Assembly (NCBI GenBank): GCA_023129115.1
Contig: JAGMCR010000012.1
Coordinates: 1-64,000, forward strand
Source: Candidatus Iainarchaeum sp.
Lineage (GTDB): Archaea > B1Sed10-29 > WALL01
Length of the DNA stretch: 64,000 nucleotides
Direction of reading: 5' to 3'
The notes under the pieces are model-generated. The model saw only the letters and a program-made list of their open reading frames with translations. It made no database searches and was not told the DNA's origin. The stretch's first letter is position 1. Every line of letters begins with the position of its first letter. Below are positions 8,156 to 15,531 of this stretch, piece after piece. The position numbers were made by a program, and so were the translations under genes.

Positions 8156-8608
8156 ATGGAAAACGTTGACGATACTGACATAGCCATACTGCGTGCCCTC
8201 ATGAGGAACGCGAGGGCGTCCTATCGCGAGATAGCCCACGAAATCGGGGTGGCGGTTGGCACTGTCCAGCACAGGATGCAAAAGCTGGAGAAGAAGGGCA
8301 TACTCACGGGCTTCATCCCGGTGATTGACTATACCCAGCTGGGGTATGGCATCAACGCAATAATCGCGCTTCACGTCCCGAAGGAAAAAAACGACGAGCT
8401 CAAGAAAATGCTGAAGGAGAACCCTAACGTGAACAGCATTTACCACACCACCGGGGACACTGACATGTTCATCAGGGTCAAGTTCAAGACCGCGGAAGAG
8501 CTTTACAACTTCCTCACCAAGGAATTGGCTGACGAGTACGTCAAGAGTAGCAAGACGTACACCGTGCTCTACAAGTGGAGGGAGTACGGGAAGCTTTTGA
8601 AGGAGTGA
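8156..8608 (+). CDS. Lrp/AsnC-family transcriptional regulator
   Basis: The 150-residue protein has an N-terminal winged helix-turn-helix (DDTDIAILRALMRNARASYREIAHEIG, residues about 4-60) and a C-terminal RAM-type alpha-beta domain (GYGINAIIALHV through VKFKTAEELYNFL). This is the standard Lrp/AsnC layout. Such proteins usually sense amino acids and form dimers or octamers. A GAGGTAA ribosome-binding site lies about 9 nt before the ATG. The next gene starts 6 nt downstream, suggesting co-transcription. The effector is unknown. Confidence 0.9.
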   Translation: MENVDDTDIAILRALMRNARASYREIAHEIGVAVGTVQHRMQKLEKKGILTGFIPVIDYTQLGYGINAIIALHVPKEKNDELKKMLKENPNVNSIYHTTGDTDMFIRVKFKTAEELYNFLTKELADEYVKSSKTYTVLYKWREYGKLLKE

Positions 8609-8614
8609 GCTGCA

Positions 8615-9064
8615 ATGGGACAAATCGAGTTCTTCGCTGACGCAGGAAAATTCAGGGCGGTCAAGAAGCTGAAGGTCGATGAAAACACCGAGCCCATGTT
8701 CGTCGCGCGGTTTTTGGCTTCTGTGCAGGACACGCTTGTGCGGAAGACGCGGGACTACATGGGCGGGGACCTGCCCATGGACAAGCTGGACGAGATTGTT
8801 GGAGAAATTTGTGGCGCGGAAAAGGGAAGAAAGGGCTGGAAGCTCAAGGGCCGGGTGAGCGAGGAAAAGATAGGCCAGTGCCTCGCGGCCGCGCGCGGCT
8901 CCAAAGCAACGCGCATGATTAACGAAGTGGTCGAGGGCAAGAAGGCGCGGGAGCTCGCGAAGGCGTATGTATTGCAGACCACGCTAAACGTGCTGGGGTT
9001 CCCGCTCGCGATTGACGCGAAGCTCTTCGAGAAGTTCCTTGAGGAAAAATCGTTACGGGAATAG
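8615..9064 (+). CDS. Conserved-looking hypothetical protein
   Basis: I do not recognise this 149-residue protein with confidence. It is soluble and mainly helical by composition, begins MGQIEFFADAGKF and has a central basic, Gly-rich stretch (GRKGWKLKGRVSEEK). There is no signal peptide or membrane segment, and only one Cys pair. Weak resemblance to archaeal DUF2666-like proteins came to mind but cannot be confirmed. It follows the Lrp-type regulator by 6 nt with GAGTGAG before its ATG, so it may belong to the same unit. Confidence 0.7.
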   Translation: MGQIEFFADAGKFRAVKKLKVDENTEPMFVARFLASVQDTLVRKTRDYMGGDLPMDKLDEIVGEICGAEKGRKGWKLKGRVSEEKIGQCLAAARGSKATRMINEVVEGKKARELAKAYVLQTTLNVLGFPLAIDAKLFEKFLEEKSLRE

Positions 9065-9116
9065 CCGCGTTTTTGCGGGTGCATTTATATTGCGCTAGTT
9101 TGATAACTAGCTTCGT

Positions 9117-9189
9117 GGGGTCGTAGGGTAGTTTGGCATCCTGCGAGCTTTGGGGGCTCGTGACCTGAGTTCAAATCTCGGCGACCCCA
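9117..9189 (+). tRNA. tRNA-Pro (TGG)
   Basis: The acceptor stem is GGGGTCG/CGACCCC, the anticodon stem CGAGC/GCTCG encloses TTTGGGG (anticodon TGG) and the T loop is TTCAAAT. A TATA-like TTTATAT lies about 30 nt upstream. The trailer CTCCAACCCTTTTCCTG closely matches the one after tRNA-Val. Confidence 0.95.
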
Positions 9190-9195
9190 CTCCAA

Positions 9196-9247
9196 CCCTT
9201 TTCCTGTGGCGGCTTCGCCGACCGGTGGAAAAGCGCTGGCGGAAAAG
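9196..9247 (+). repeat. tRNA-trailer hairpin module, copy 2
   Basis: This is the second copy of the CTTTTCC...GGTGGAAAAGCG module. Its inner hairpin differs from copy 1 (GGCGGCTTCGCC) but keeps the shape. It lies between tRNA-Pro and tRNA-Leu. Confidence 0.7.
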
Positions 9248-9252
9248 AAGAA

Positions 9253-9336
9253 GCGGGGGTACCAAAGTGGACAAATGGGAGGGACTTAAGATCCCTTGGC
9301 TCAGTGCCTTCAAGAGTTCGAATCTCTTCCCCCGCA
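9253..9336 (+). tRNA. tRNA-Leu (TAA)
   Basis: This is a class II tRNA with a long variable arm. The acceptor stem is GCGGGGG/CCCCCGC, the anticodon stem AGGGA/TCCCT encloses CTTAAGA (anticodon TAA) and the T loop is TTCGAAT. Its last 15 bases are repeated at 9464-9478. Confidence 0.95.
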
Positions 9337-9478
9337 TCCCTCCAATTGCGATTGGAGCAACCGCAGACTAAAGCGGGGCCAAAGGCCCCGCAAATAGGCA
9401 TATGCCGCCGGGAGGCCTTGTGCCTCCCTCGTCGAACGTGCCAGCTGAGTTTCAGCTGTTTGGATCTCTTCCCCCGCA
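9337..9478 (+). repeat. tRNA-associated hairpin element B
   Basis: The element follows tRNA-Leu and ends with an exact 15-bp copy of the tRNA 3' end (ATCTCTTCCCCCGCA at 9322-9336 and 9464-9478). It contains the hairpin GCGGGGCC/GGCCCCGC, a second hairpin GGGAGGC/GCCTCCC, the linker AACGTGCC and the terminal hairpin CAGCTGA/TCAGCTG. The first hairpin with its flanks (ACTAAAG...AAATAGGCA) is the reverse complement of the matching part of element H. Confidence 0.8.
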
Positions 9479-9491
9479 CGCCTTTTCTTGC

Positions 9492-9565
9492 GGGCCCGTG
9501 GTCTAGCTTGGATATGACTCAACCCTCCGGAGGTTGGAGCCCGGGTTCGAATCCCGGCGGGCCCG
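9492..9565 (+). tRNA. tRNA-Arg (CCG)
   Basis: The acceptor stem is GGGCCCG/CGGGCCC, the anticodon stem CAACC/GGTTG encloses CTCCGGA (anticodon CCG) and the T loop is TTCGAAT. It is intronless. The convergent 912-residue gene ends at the very next base. Confidence 0.95.
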
Positions 9566-12304
9566 CTATTTCACAATTTCTTGTTTATTGAATCCACCGC
9601 GACTGTCACAATACGTTGACGGTGCTTTGCCGAATAGCCTGGCTTTTTCTGGCAAGCCGTCGTGTAGCTTAAACCCCATTTCTTTCGCCTTTTTCTTCGC
9701 GAACTTGTGTATCAAGTCGTGCTGTCCGCTGCGGGAGCTGTAGACCCTGTCGAGGGCTAGCGCCCAATTGTTGCCTATCTTGATGAGGTGTAGCGCACCG
9801 CGGGCCTGAAGGCGCCCGCGCTCGTCGTATATCCCAATCACTTTTTTGGTGGCGTCTGCGGCAAAAGATATGAGCCCACGGTTATGTATGTCACTGCTCG
9901 ACCAAGACTGGCACGTGCCAAACCTCTCGCCAATGTTGTAGTACTGGGCGGGATGGAACGCGTCAGACATTACGTAGCTTTTGGGCTTAACGTTGAGTTC
10001 GTTGATGATTCTCGAGACCTGCGCCAAATGGTTCGCGGCAAGCTCCTGGCCCCCGTCACGGAGCCGGAGTATGAGCGAGCTCACCATGGATTGAGCACCT
10101 TTTCCGTCCTCCGCCCGGATTCTGACCTCGAGCTCACCAAGCTCTGGAGTCGGCGACACAAGGTGCTGTTTGCAGCCCTCGAGTTGGGCCAGCAGCGAAT
10201 CCACCGGGAACGCCTTTAGCTCCTCTTCCGTGGGCAAAACAGTTGTATGGCTTGTCTTGCGCCACTCCTCCGCAGCCTCCTTACTAAGCCCCTCATTCTT
10301 CATCAGCGTGTCAAGCTCTGAGTACTTCCAGTCCTCCAGCCCCCGCAGATTGGCGTACTCCTTGAGCATCCTCTGCACCAAGCCTTTTTCGATTACCCAC
10401 TTGTGCTGCCCATAATGCTTTATTAGCCTGTTGCTGATGCGCGCGAGGTTGAGGGACGCCTTGTCCCAGCGCTTCTTCGCCAAGAACTTTTTTGCCTCTG
10501 CATCAGTCATGTCGAACTTTTTCTGTACGCCGTTCCGCAGTTCTTCCTGCAGCTGTTTTATGGTTCTGGACAGTGGCTGGTTGTAGTCAATTTTGGCCTG
10601 CTTTTCCATCAAGTCAGAGTAAATATTGATTACCTGCGCAGCCCTTGGAATGTTCTGAACCTCTTTCTTGCCCTTGCCTGCTTTTTCCAAAAGGAGGCGC
10701 TCTATGGCTGGCTTGGTTGCTTTCGACACACTAAGTGCCTCGCTAATCCCCCTGATCCAATTCATGCTTCTCGCAGGCTTCTTGTCCAAAAGCTTAACGA
10801 TGGCGGTAGAGGTCTCATCACCAAGGTCAGTGAACAAGTTGCTGAAATCGCTGCAATTCTTGAGAGTATTTTCAAACCCGTGCACATCAATGAGCTTTGA
10901 CATCAAGTTAGGGCCAAACCGGTTTAGGTTCTCGAAGTACATTAAGCGCCAATCTACGGTCATGCCGCCGTAACCCTCTTGGTAGTTGTCAAGCAAGTCT
11001 TTTACGCTTATTTTTCCCCACAGCGCCTTCAGGTCGCCGTCGTGCCTGAACGTCTCGAAGAACCTTGAGTCCTCCATCTTGTAAAAAAGCTCTTTTTTGT
11101 CCTTCACTCCTGCGGCCTTCATCCATTCGGCGAGGCGCTCGCCAGAGACGTCTCTCAGGGAGTCATATAAGTGGTGGGAAGCATGCAACCAGTCGGCGTG
11201 CTGAATTAGCTCTTTCAGAATCTCGAGGGTGAGGGGGGCGCCAGTGAAGTCATGGAACTCCTTGAAGTTTTGTAGTGCGCTCCTAATGCCCTTCTCGAAT
11301 TCCTTGTTGCCTTTGAGCTTCAACCAGCCCTTGACCGGGATATCCTGTGTCTGTTCCTGCAGCCTTTTGTCGTTGGAGAACAGGTTGCTGTAGCCGCCGT
11401 TGACGAGCTTGAACACGAAGTCCTTGCCGTCTTTTGGCTTGAGCTCTTTTTCCCATTCCTCGCGGCGCTCTTGGGGCATGCCGCTGTAGCTCTGGGCCAG
11501 CTTCTCGAAATCATCGTGCTTGGAGATGAGCGTTATCAAGTCCTCCATCGTGAACTGTTCCTGCAGCTGCTTCGGGAACCGGTTTAGGTTCCCCACTATT
11601 CCTGCTAGGACGTTGGCGTTTAGGTTGTAGCGTTTGTCCTCCCGCCCGAAGTTCAGCAGCCCCATCAACTGGTCGGCAGTCGCGGTCTTCCGCACCTTCG
11701 TCGGCAGCTCCTTGACAGCTGGAATGACTGTGCGGTGCAAGTCCCAGAGCGCGACACTGTCGTTTGCAAGCTTCTCTTTCTGCTCCTCTGTGAACCGGTC
11801 GCTGAGGTACTTTGGCAGGCTGAAGAGGATTTTGTCGACGAAAACTTCGTTGCTGGTTTTGTCGAGGGCGAGGTCCATGAACTCTTCGGCGGTCAGCGTC
11901 TCTGCGATTCCGGGGAATGACTCCAGCCAGTGAGAGACGGAAAGCATTTTGCCGTATGCCCCTTGTTTTTGTAGCAAGGCCTTGACGTCTTCGAAGGAAA
12001 GGTTGTCGCGGATTTGCTTGGGCAGGTCCTCCAGTTGGTGTGGCAGGCCCACCAGCAAATGGACATTGTCCACATCTTTTAGGAAATCAACCACGTCGCC
12101 AGCCTTTGCCGTGCTCTGGACGCTTTTTGGCATTTTCGAGAACGAGTCCACTATGTATTCAAGGCCTCGGCTCTTTTTCTCCGCAAAGTCATTCATAATG
12201 TCGTTGGTGAAACTGTCCCGCGTGGCCTTTGGGAACTGCTTGATGTGATCCTTTAGCCATTTCTTGCGGTGGGCGCGCGCCCTCTTGCTTTGCACTGCTG
12301 GCAC
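9566..12304 (-). CDS. Giant helical-repeat protein with distinct C-terminal domain, function unknown
   Basis: I do not recognise this 912-residue protein. Residues about 40-330 contain degenerate repeats of roughly 40 residues built around LP..V/L.....T.E.LM.LL (for example LPKQIRDNLSFEDVKALL and FPKQLQEQFTMEDLITLI), suggesting an all-helical solenoid. The middle is basic and helical. The last 150 residues differ: GTCQSWSSSD, ARGALHLIKIGNNWALALDRVYS and a Cys-containing tail look like a compact alpha-beta domain. No signal peptide or membrane segment is seen. The start is a GTG with a TATA (TTTATAT, minus strand) about 29 nt upstream, divergent from the next gene. A conflict or repair role would be guesswork. 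Confidence 0.75.
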   Translation of the reverse strand: MPAVQSKRARAHRKKWLKDHIKQFPKATRDSFTNDIMNDFAEKKSRGLEYIVDSFSKMPKSVQSTAKAGDVVDFLKDVDNVHLLVGLPHQLEDLPKQIRDNLSFEDVKALLQKQGAYGKMLSVSHWLESFPGIAETLTAEEFMDLALDKTSNEVFVDKILFSLPKYLSDRFTEEQKEKLANDSVALWDLHRTVIPAVKELPTKVRKTATADQLMGLLNFGREDKRYNLNANVLAGIVGNLNRFPKQLQEQFTMEDLITLISKHDDFEKLAQSYSGMPQERREEWEKELKPKDGKDFVFKLVNGGYSNLFSNDKRLQEQTQDIPVKGWLKLKGNKEFEKGIRSALQNFKEFHDFTGAPLTLEILKELIQHADWLHASHHLYDSLRDVSGERLAEWMKAAGVKDKKELFYKMEDSRFFETFRHDGDLKALWGKISVKDLLDNYQEGYGGMTVDWRLMYFENLNRFGPNLMSKLIDVHGFENTLKNCSDFSNLFTDLGDETSTAIVKLLDKKPARSMNWIRGISEALSVSKATKPAIERLLLEKAGKGKKEVQNIPRAAQVINIYSDLMEKQAKIDYNQPLSRTIKQLQEELRNGVQKKFDMTDAEAKKFLAKKRWDKASLNLARISNRLIKHYGQHKWVIEKGLVQRMLKEYANLRGLEDWKYSELDTLMKNEGLSKEAAEEWRKTSHTTVLPTEEELKAFPVDSLLAQLEGCKQHLVSPTPELGELEVRIRAEDGKGAQSMVSSLILRLRDGGQELAANHLAQVSRIINELNVKPKSYVMSDAFHPAQYYNIGERFGTCQSWSSSDIHNRGLISFAADATKKVIGIYDERGRLQARGALHLIKIGNNWALALDRVYSSRSGQHDLIHKFAKKKAKEMGFKLHDGLPEKARLFGKAPSTYCDSRGGFNKQEIVK

Positions 12305-12329
12305 GAAATAATTTTATGTTCCCAGTGCC

Positions 12330-12337
12330 ATATAAAG
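12330..12337 (-). promoter_or_regulatory. TATA box of the 912-residue gene
   Basis: On the minus strand, TTTATAT is centred about 29 nt before the GTG at 12304. It is divergent from the TATA of the next gene 30 bp away. Confidence 0.5.
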
Positions 12338-12362
12338 CCTCCTCAGCGCTCCAGAGGCAACT

Positions 12363-12370
12363 TTTATATA
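12363..12370 (+). promoter_or_regulatory. TATA box of the small tail-anchored protein gene
   Basis: TTTATATA is centred about 28 nt before the ATG at 12395, giving leaderless geometry. Confidence 0.6.
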
Positions 12371-12394
12371 CCCAAACCGAATAGGAGTAGTTGT

Positions 12395-12667
12395 ATGCCG
12401 AGTGAAGAGGAGCAGATTATCAACCTGATTGCGCAGGAGCTGATGGCGGGAAAGGGCCAGGGCGCCGTCATCAACGAGCTTGTGCAGGCGGGGCTGCCGA
12501 AGAACGAGGCGGCCACGGTTGTCAATGCAGTGGCGCAGCAGATTTCGCGCCGCGGCGGAGGCGGTGGCGGGGCGGCGCCGATGCCCCGCGGGGGCGGCAC
12601 GAACTGGGGCATGTGGATAATGATTGGCGCCATTGGGGTCCTTGTCTACATCATCTTCCTGGCGTAG
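12395..12667 (+). CDS. Small tail-anchored protein with N-terminal helical (UBA-like) module
   Basis: The 90-residue protein has an N-terminal helical module (EEEQIINLIAQELMAGKGQGAVINELVQAGLPKNEAATVVNAV), a Gly/Arg/Pro linker and a single C-terminal membrane segment (MWIMIGAIGVLVYIIFLA). Proteins at 25718 and 44376 share the pattern of an EL..G....I...L...G...EA..VV helix pair plus a C-terminal anchor, so I treat the three as a family. It is probably held at the cytoplasmic face. The upstream extension in the ORF track is discarded because the TATA box is 28 nt before this ATG. Confidence 0.75.
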   Translation: MPSEEEQIINLIAQELMAGKGQGAVINELVQAGLPKNEAATVVNAVAQQISRRGGGGGGAAPMPRGGGTNWGMWIMIGAIGVLVYIIFLA

Positions 12668-12706
12668 AAACGCTTAAATTCTATTCAGTCAAAAAGAGTA
12701 GCCACT

Positions 12707-12780
12707 GCCTCAGTAGCTCAGTTCGGTGGAGCGCTACCTTGGTAAGGTAGAAGTCGGGGGTTCAAATCCCTCCTGAGGCT
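12707..12780 (+). tRNA. tRNA-Thr (GGT)
   Basis: The acceptor stem is GCCTCAG/CTGAGGC, the anticodon stem CTACC/GGTAG encloses TTGGTAA (anticodon GGT) and the T loop is TTCAAAT. There is no intron. Confidence 0.95.
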
Positions 12781-12880
12781 CTAAATCTTTTTTCTGTTAC
12801 GGCTACGTTTGAATGTCTCTGGGGGGTGCCAGCCGGCACCCCCCAAGCCTACCGCGCCAGCTCAGGTTTGGGCTGAGGCT
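12781..12880 (+). repeat. tRNA-associated hairpin element C
   Basis: The element follows tRNA-Thr. After a short spacer containing CTGTTACGGC it carries the hairpin GGGGGGTGCC/GGCACCCCCC, then AAGCCTACCGCGCC and a CAGC...GCTG terminal hairpin like element A. An 8-bp repeat of the tRNA 3' end (CTGAGGCT) closes it at 12873-12880. The 12668-12936 interval holds only the tRNA and this element. Confidence 0.8.
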
Positions 12881-12936
12881 TTCAACGCTTTTTTCTCCAA
12901 AAGCTTAATATACCGTGGCTTGTTTTTTGTGTGTAG

Positions 12937-13161
12937 GTGATTTGGTTGAAAGTGAAATTCCACAAGCTTGACAAAAGCACAAGGCATTATTGGGTGTTCA
13001 GGCGCAAGGGAGAGGGAATCCTGATGATTTTCATTGGCGCCCTCTGGGCCATGCAAATCGCTGGGTGGTTCAGCATGATGCCATACGACGAGTACTTCGT
13101 CCCTGCAGTCCTCTTCGTTGCAGGGCTTATTGAAATCATCCGGGCTTGGCAGCACGAGTAA
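12937..13161 (+). CDS. Small two-span membrane protein
   Basis: The product is 74 residues with a basic N-terminus (KVKFHKLDKSTRHYWVFRRKG) and two hydrophobic segments (ILMIFIGALWAMQIAGWF and YFVPAVLFVAGLIEII). The GTG start at 12937 has a TATA-like TTAATATACC about 30 nt upstream. I do not recognise a family. The upstream gene is separated by element C and the next gene has its own TATA box, so it is probably monocistronic. Confidence 0.6.
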   Translation: MIWLKVKFHKLDKSTRHYWVFRRKGEGILMIFIGALWAMQIAGWFSMMPYDEYFVPAVLFVAGLIEIIRAWQHE

Positions 13162-13166
13162 CCCCC

Positions 13167-13173
13167 TTTTATA
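13167..13173 (+). promoter_or_regulatory. TATA box of the DUF116 gene
   Basis: TTTTATA is centred about 28 nt before the ATG at 13198. Confidence 0.55.
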
Positions 13174-13197
13174 GTATCATTTGCATAAGTAAGCGGA

Positions 13198-13863
13198 ATG
13201 GAAGTCTTAGGTTTTGACTTGGTCTACCTGCTGGTTACGGTGGGGTTGGCAGTCGTGTTTACGCTTGCGGTGCTGACCATAATTGGGATACTTTTGGTGC
13301 GGCACTTCGACAAGACGGGCGTGGCGCTGTTCCCGAGGCTGTTCATGTTCATACTGAACCTCGTCGAGACCCCAATCAAGAACCTGCTGTGGCTGTTCAA
13401 CCTTGACGCCAAAACGCTTTTCCTCGTCCGCTCAAACCTGATTAACGCGATTTACAGGCACCGGTTCGCGGCAGTGCCGGTTAAAGAGCGCGCGATTTTT
13501 TTGCCGCAGTGCCTCCGCAACCAAAAGTGCCCCGCCAACACGGACGAGGAAGGCCTGCACTGCAAGGGGTGCGGCAAATGCGAAATCGCCGACTACAAGA
13601 AAGAAGCAGAAAAGCTGGGCTACAAGTTCTTCATCGCGCCCGGCGGCACCATGGTCAAGCGCATGATAAAGAAGTACCGCCCGAAGGCAATAATTGGCGT
13701 TGGCTGCGAGAATGAGATACAGATGGGCTCCGAAATGGCGATAAGGCACGGGATAATCCCAATGACCATACCCCTCGCCAAAAGCGGGTGCGTCAACACT
13801 ATCGTGGACTGGGACGAGGTAAGGAGAATCACGAACCTGACGCCCCAGAACGTGAACGATTAA
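13198..13863 (+). CDS. DUF116-family membrane-associated cysteine-rich protein
   Basis: The 221-residue protein has one or two N-terminal membrane segments (about residues 8-32 and 43-60). Its soluble domain carries the DUF116 pattern: LPQCLRNQKCPA, then CKGCGKCEI, then a nucleotide-fold-like stretch ending GVGCENEIQMG and SGCVNTIVDWDEV. The conserved cysteines suggest a metal or Fe-S site. The biochemical role of DUF116 proteins is not established to my knowledge. The TATA spacing supports this start. Confidence 0.85.
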   Translation: MEVLGFDLVYLLVTVGLAVVFTLAVLTIIGILLVRHFDKTGVALFPRLFMFILNLVETPIKNLLWLFNLDAKTLFLVRSNLINAIYRHRFAAVPVKERAIFLPQCLRNQKCPANTDEEGLHCKGCGKCEIADYKKEAEKLGYKFFIAPGGTMVKRMIKKYRPKAIIGVGCENEIQMGSEMAIRHGIIPMTIPLAKSGCVNTIVDWDEVRRITNLTPQNVND

Positions 13864-13892
13864 AAAGGCGGTTGCCTCAAAACTTGTTTGCT

Positions 13893-13997
13893 GCCGGCCT
13901 AGCTCAGTTGGTTAGAGCGCCAGACTCATAGGGTTTCAACCGATGGGTTGCTTCCGGAGACATCTGGAAGTCGCGGGTTCAAGTCCCGTGGCCGGCA
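13893..13997 (+). tRNA. tRNA-Met (CAT) with a 31-nt intron
   Basis: The acceptor stem is GCCGGCC/GGCCGGC, the D stem GAGC-type, the anticodon stem CCAGA/TCTGG and the T loop TTCAAGT. The anticodon loop is CTCATA plus A, interrupted at 37/38 by an intron at about 13931-13961. The 3' bulge ACA next to GAG (pairing CTC) fits the bulge-helix-bulge signal for the archaeal splicing endonuclease. Elongator Met is most likely; tRNA-Ile with a modified CAT anticodon cannot be excluded. The tRNA 3' end is repeated at 14128 and 16692. Confidence 0.9.
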
Positions 13998-14138
13998 CTC
14001 CAAGCCTTTCTTTAGAAAAGAAAGGCTACGGGCTACCCAAAGAAACTATTTGAATAATACAGCCTGCCTATTTGCGGGGCCGAACGGCCCCGCTTTAGTC
14101 TAACGTGCCAGCTGAGTTTCAGCTGTTCCGTGGCCGGC
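13998..14138 (+). repeat. tRNA-associated hairpin element H
   Basis: The element follows tRNA-Met. It contains the hairpin AGCCTTTCTTT...AAAGAAAGGCT, the module TGCCTATTTGCGGGGCC...CCGCTTTAGTC (the inverse of the one in element B), TAACGTGCC, and the terminal hairpin CAGCTGA/TCAGCTG. An 11-bp copy of the tRNA end (CCGTGGCCGGC) closes it at 14128-14138. Confidence 0.8.
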
Positions 14139-14148
14139 GCTTAACCCT

Positions 14149-15531
14149 TCAATCCAGATTCTTGACAAGGTCTTCCAGAGCATCAAGTTCGCCCACCTGT
14201 TTGCCATACATCTTCAGTGCCAAGTCTGCCATAATCTCATCAGGAACTTTAGTTTCAAGACCGTACCCCGCTTTCTTCACTTCCTTTATCATCATGTCAG
14301 AAACAGTTTTCTTTTTCTTAAGCATTTTATGAAGAGGGTTGACAACATCAACATACCTATCGTGCATCAGTTCCTTGGAGAAGCTGAAGAACCTCTTGCA
14401 GTAGTTATAAACATCCTTATTCTCAAGCCCCTCGTATGCACTGTGGTACTGCAAGTGTCTCCTTACATGAGTATGTGGTGGGATATACACTGAGTTTCCC
14501 TCAACCTTAAAGGGTTTTTCCAGCCCAATCTCAGAGGGAATAACCTCCATGAAGTCCTGGTGAACCTTTCTTTGCGCATACTTCATCAGCACACTCATGG
14601 CAATCATGTTACTGAGAAAATTTGTATCTCCTGAACGCTGCTCCAGTGTGCCCAATTTATTTATCCTAACCGGTCCCCAGCAAAGATCGAGTATGCTCCT
14701 ACATTTTTTGATATCTTCAGGAGAAACGCCCTGCTTCTTCAGTTCCCTCTTCACCCTGTTATACCTACTCTCCATAGTATATATCAAATCAGTGAGCGTC
14801 TGCTTGTAGGGTGGCAGCCCACCGTACTGCTGGAATCCAGTGTATTGTCCCTTCATGTATTTCAGTGCCCTGCCCCCCCTATTAATCACAACCCTGGAAT
14901 CCTTTGCCAGGAACTTGCCGTCGACAAAAGGAGAGGATTGCAGGAACGTAATGAATACTGGGTCCATAGCTATGGCCAGATTATAACTGTCTATCAAAGT
15001 TTTCTTGATCTTGGGCCCTAACATGGGCTTCAGGAACTTCTTTTTCTTATCAAACACTCCACGGGGCAAAGTATAGTGGCAGTGAAATCCGAGCGTCCTG
15101 CTTCCCAGCCTGTTTTTTTCAGCACCAACCAGTTTCTCGTGCATTATGTATCGATTATCTCTTCTCATCTCTTCCTCAAAGTAGCCAGGATATGTAGAAA
15201 GCGGGTAAATCAGGATGTTGTGCCCTTCGGCAACTTCAATAAGCGTCTTATAGCTCTTTATTATATCTAGTGCAATGTTCTGAACCTTTACAGATGGGAA
15301 GGAAGTGAGCTCGACCATATGTTTTGCTTCTTCTTGTACAATGGGCATCTCTTTATCTCTCTTCTTGCATTCCCTGATAACCAGGTCTGCTTTGTTTACA
15401 ATATAGCCTTTCTCATCCAATGTTTGAATCTCAATCTCAATGCCTGTTTTTGACCTCTTAAGAGGAGATTTCTCTTTCTTTTTAATTTCAGACCCCTCCT
15501 TTTGGTTTCTTGAACCTGAATAAATCCTCAA
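14149..15531 (-). CDS. GCS2-type carboxylate-amine ligase (glutamate-cysteine ligase-like)
   Basis: The 460-residue protein matches the GCS2/YbdK superfamily of ATP-dependent ligases that join an acid to an amine through an acyl phosphate. Visible features are the first strand GIEIEIQTLDEKG (after a basic N-terminal tail), VELTSFPS, the GFHCHYTLPR strand and TLEQRSGDTN near the C-terminal third. The substrate is unknown; glutamate or peptide ligation would be typical. Its start overlaps the end of the upstream amidohydrolase-like gene by 44 bp, a long overlap that suggests coupling. The basic N-terminal 25 residues are unusual. Confidence 0.8.
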   Translation of the reverse strand: MRIYSGSRNQKEGSEIKKKEKSPLKRSKTGIEIEIQTLDEKGYIVNKADLVIRECKKRDKEMPIVQEEAKHMVELTSFPSVKVQNIALDIIKSYKTLIEVAEGHNILIYPLSTYPGYFEEEMRRDNRYIMHEKLVGAEKNRLGSRTLGFHCHYTLPRGVFDKKKKFLKPMLGPKIKKTLIDSYNLAIAMDPVFITFLQSSPFVDGKFLAKDSRVVINRGGRALKYMKGQYTGFQQYGGLPPYKQTLTDLIYTMESRYNRVKRELKKQGVSPEDIKKCRSILDLCWGPVRINKLGTLEQRSGDTNFLSNMIAMSVLMKYAQRKVHQDFMEVIPSEIGLEKPFKVEGNSVYIPPHTHVRRHLQYHSAYEGLENKDVYNYCKRFFSFSKELMHDRYVDVVNPLHKMLKKKKTVSDMMIKEVKKAGYGLETKVPDEIMADLALKMYGKQVGELDALEDLVKNLD

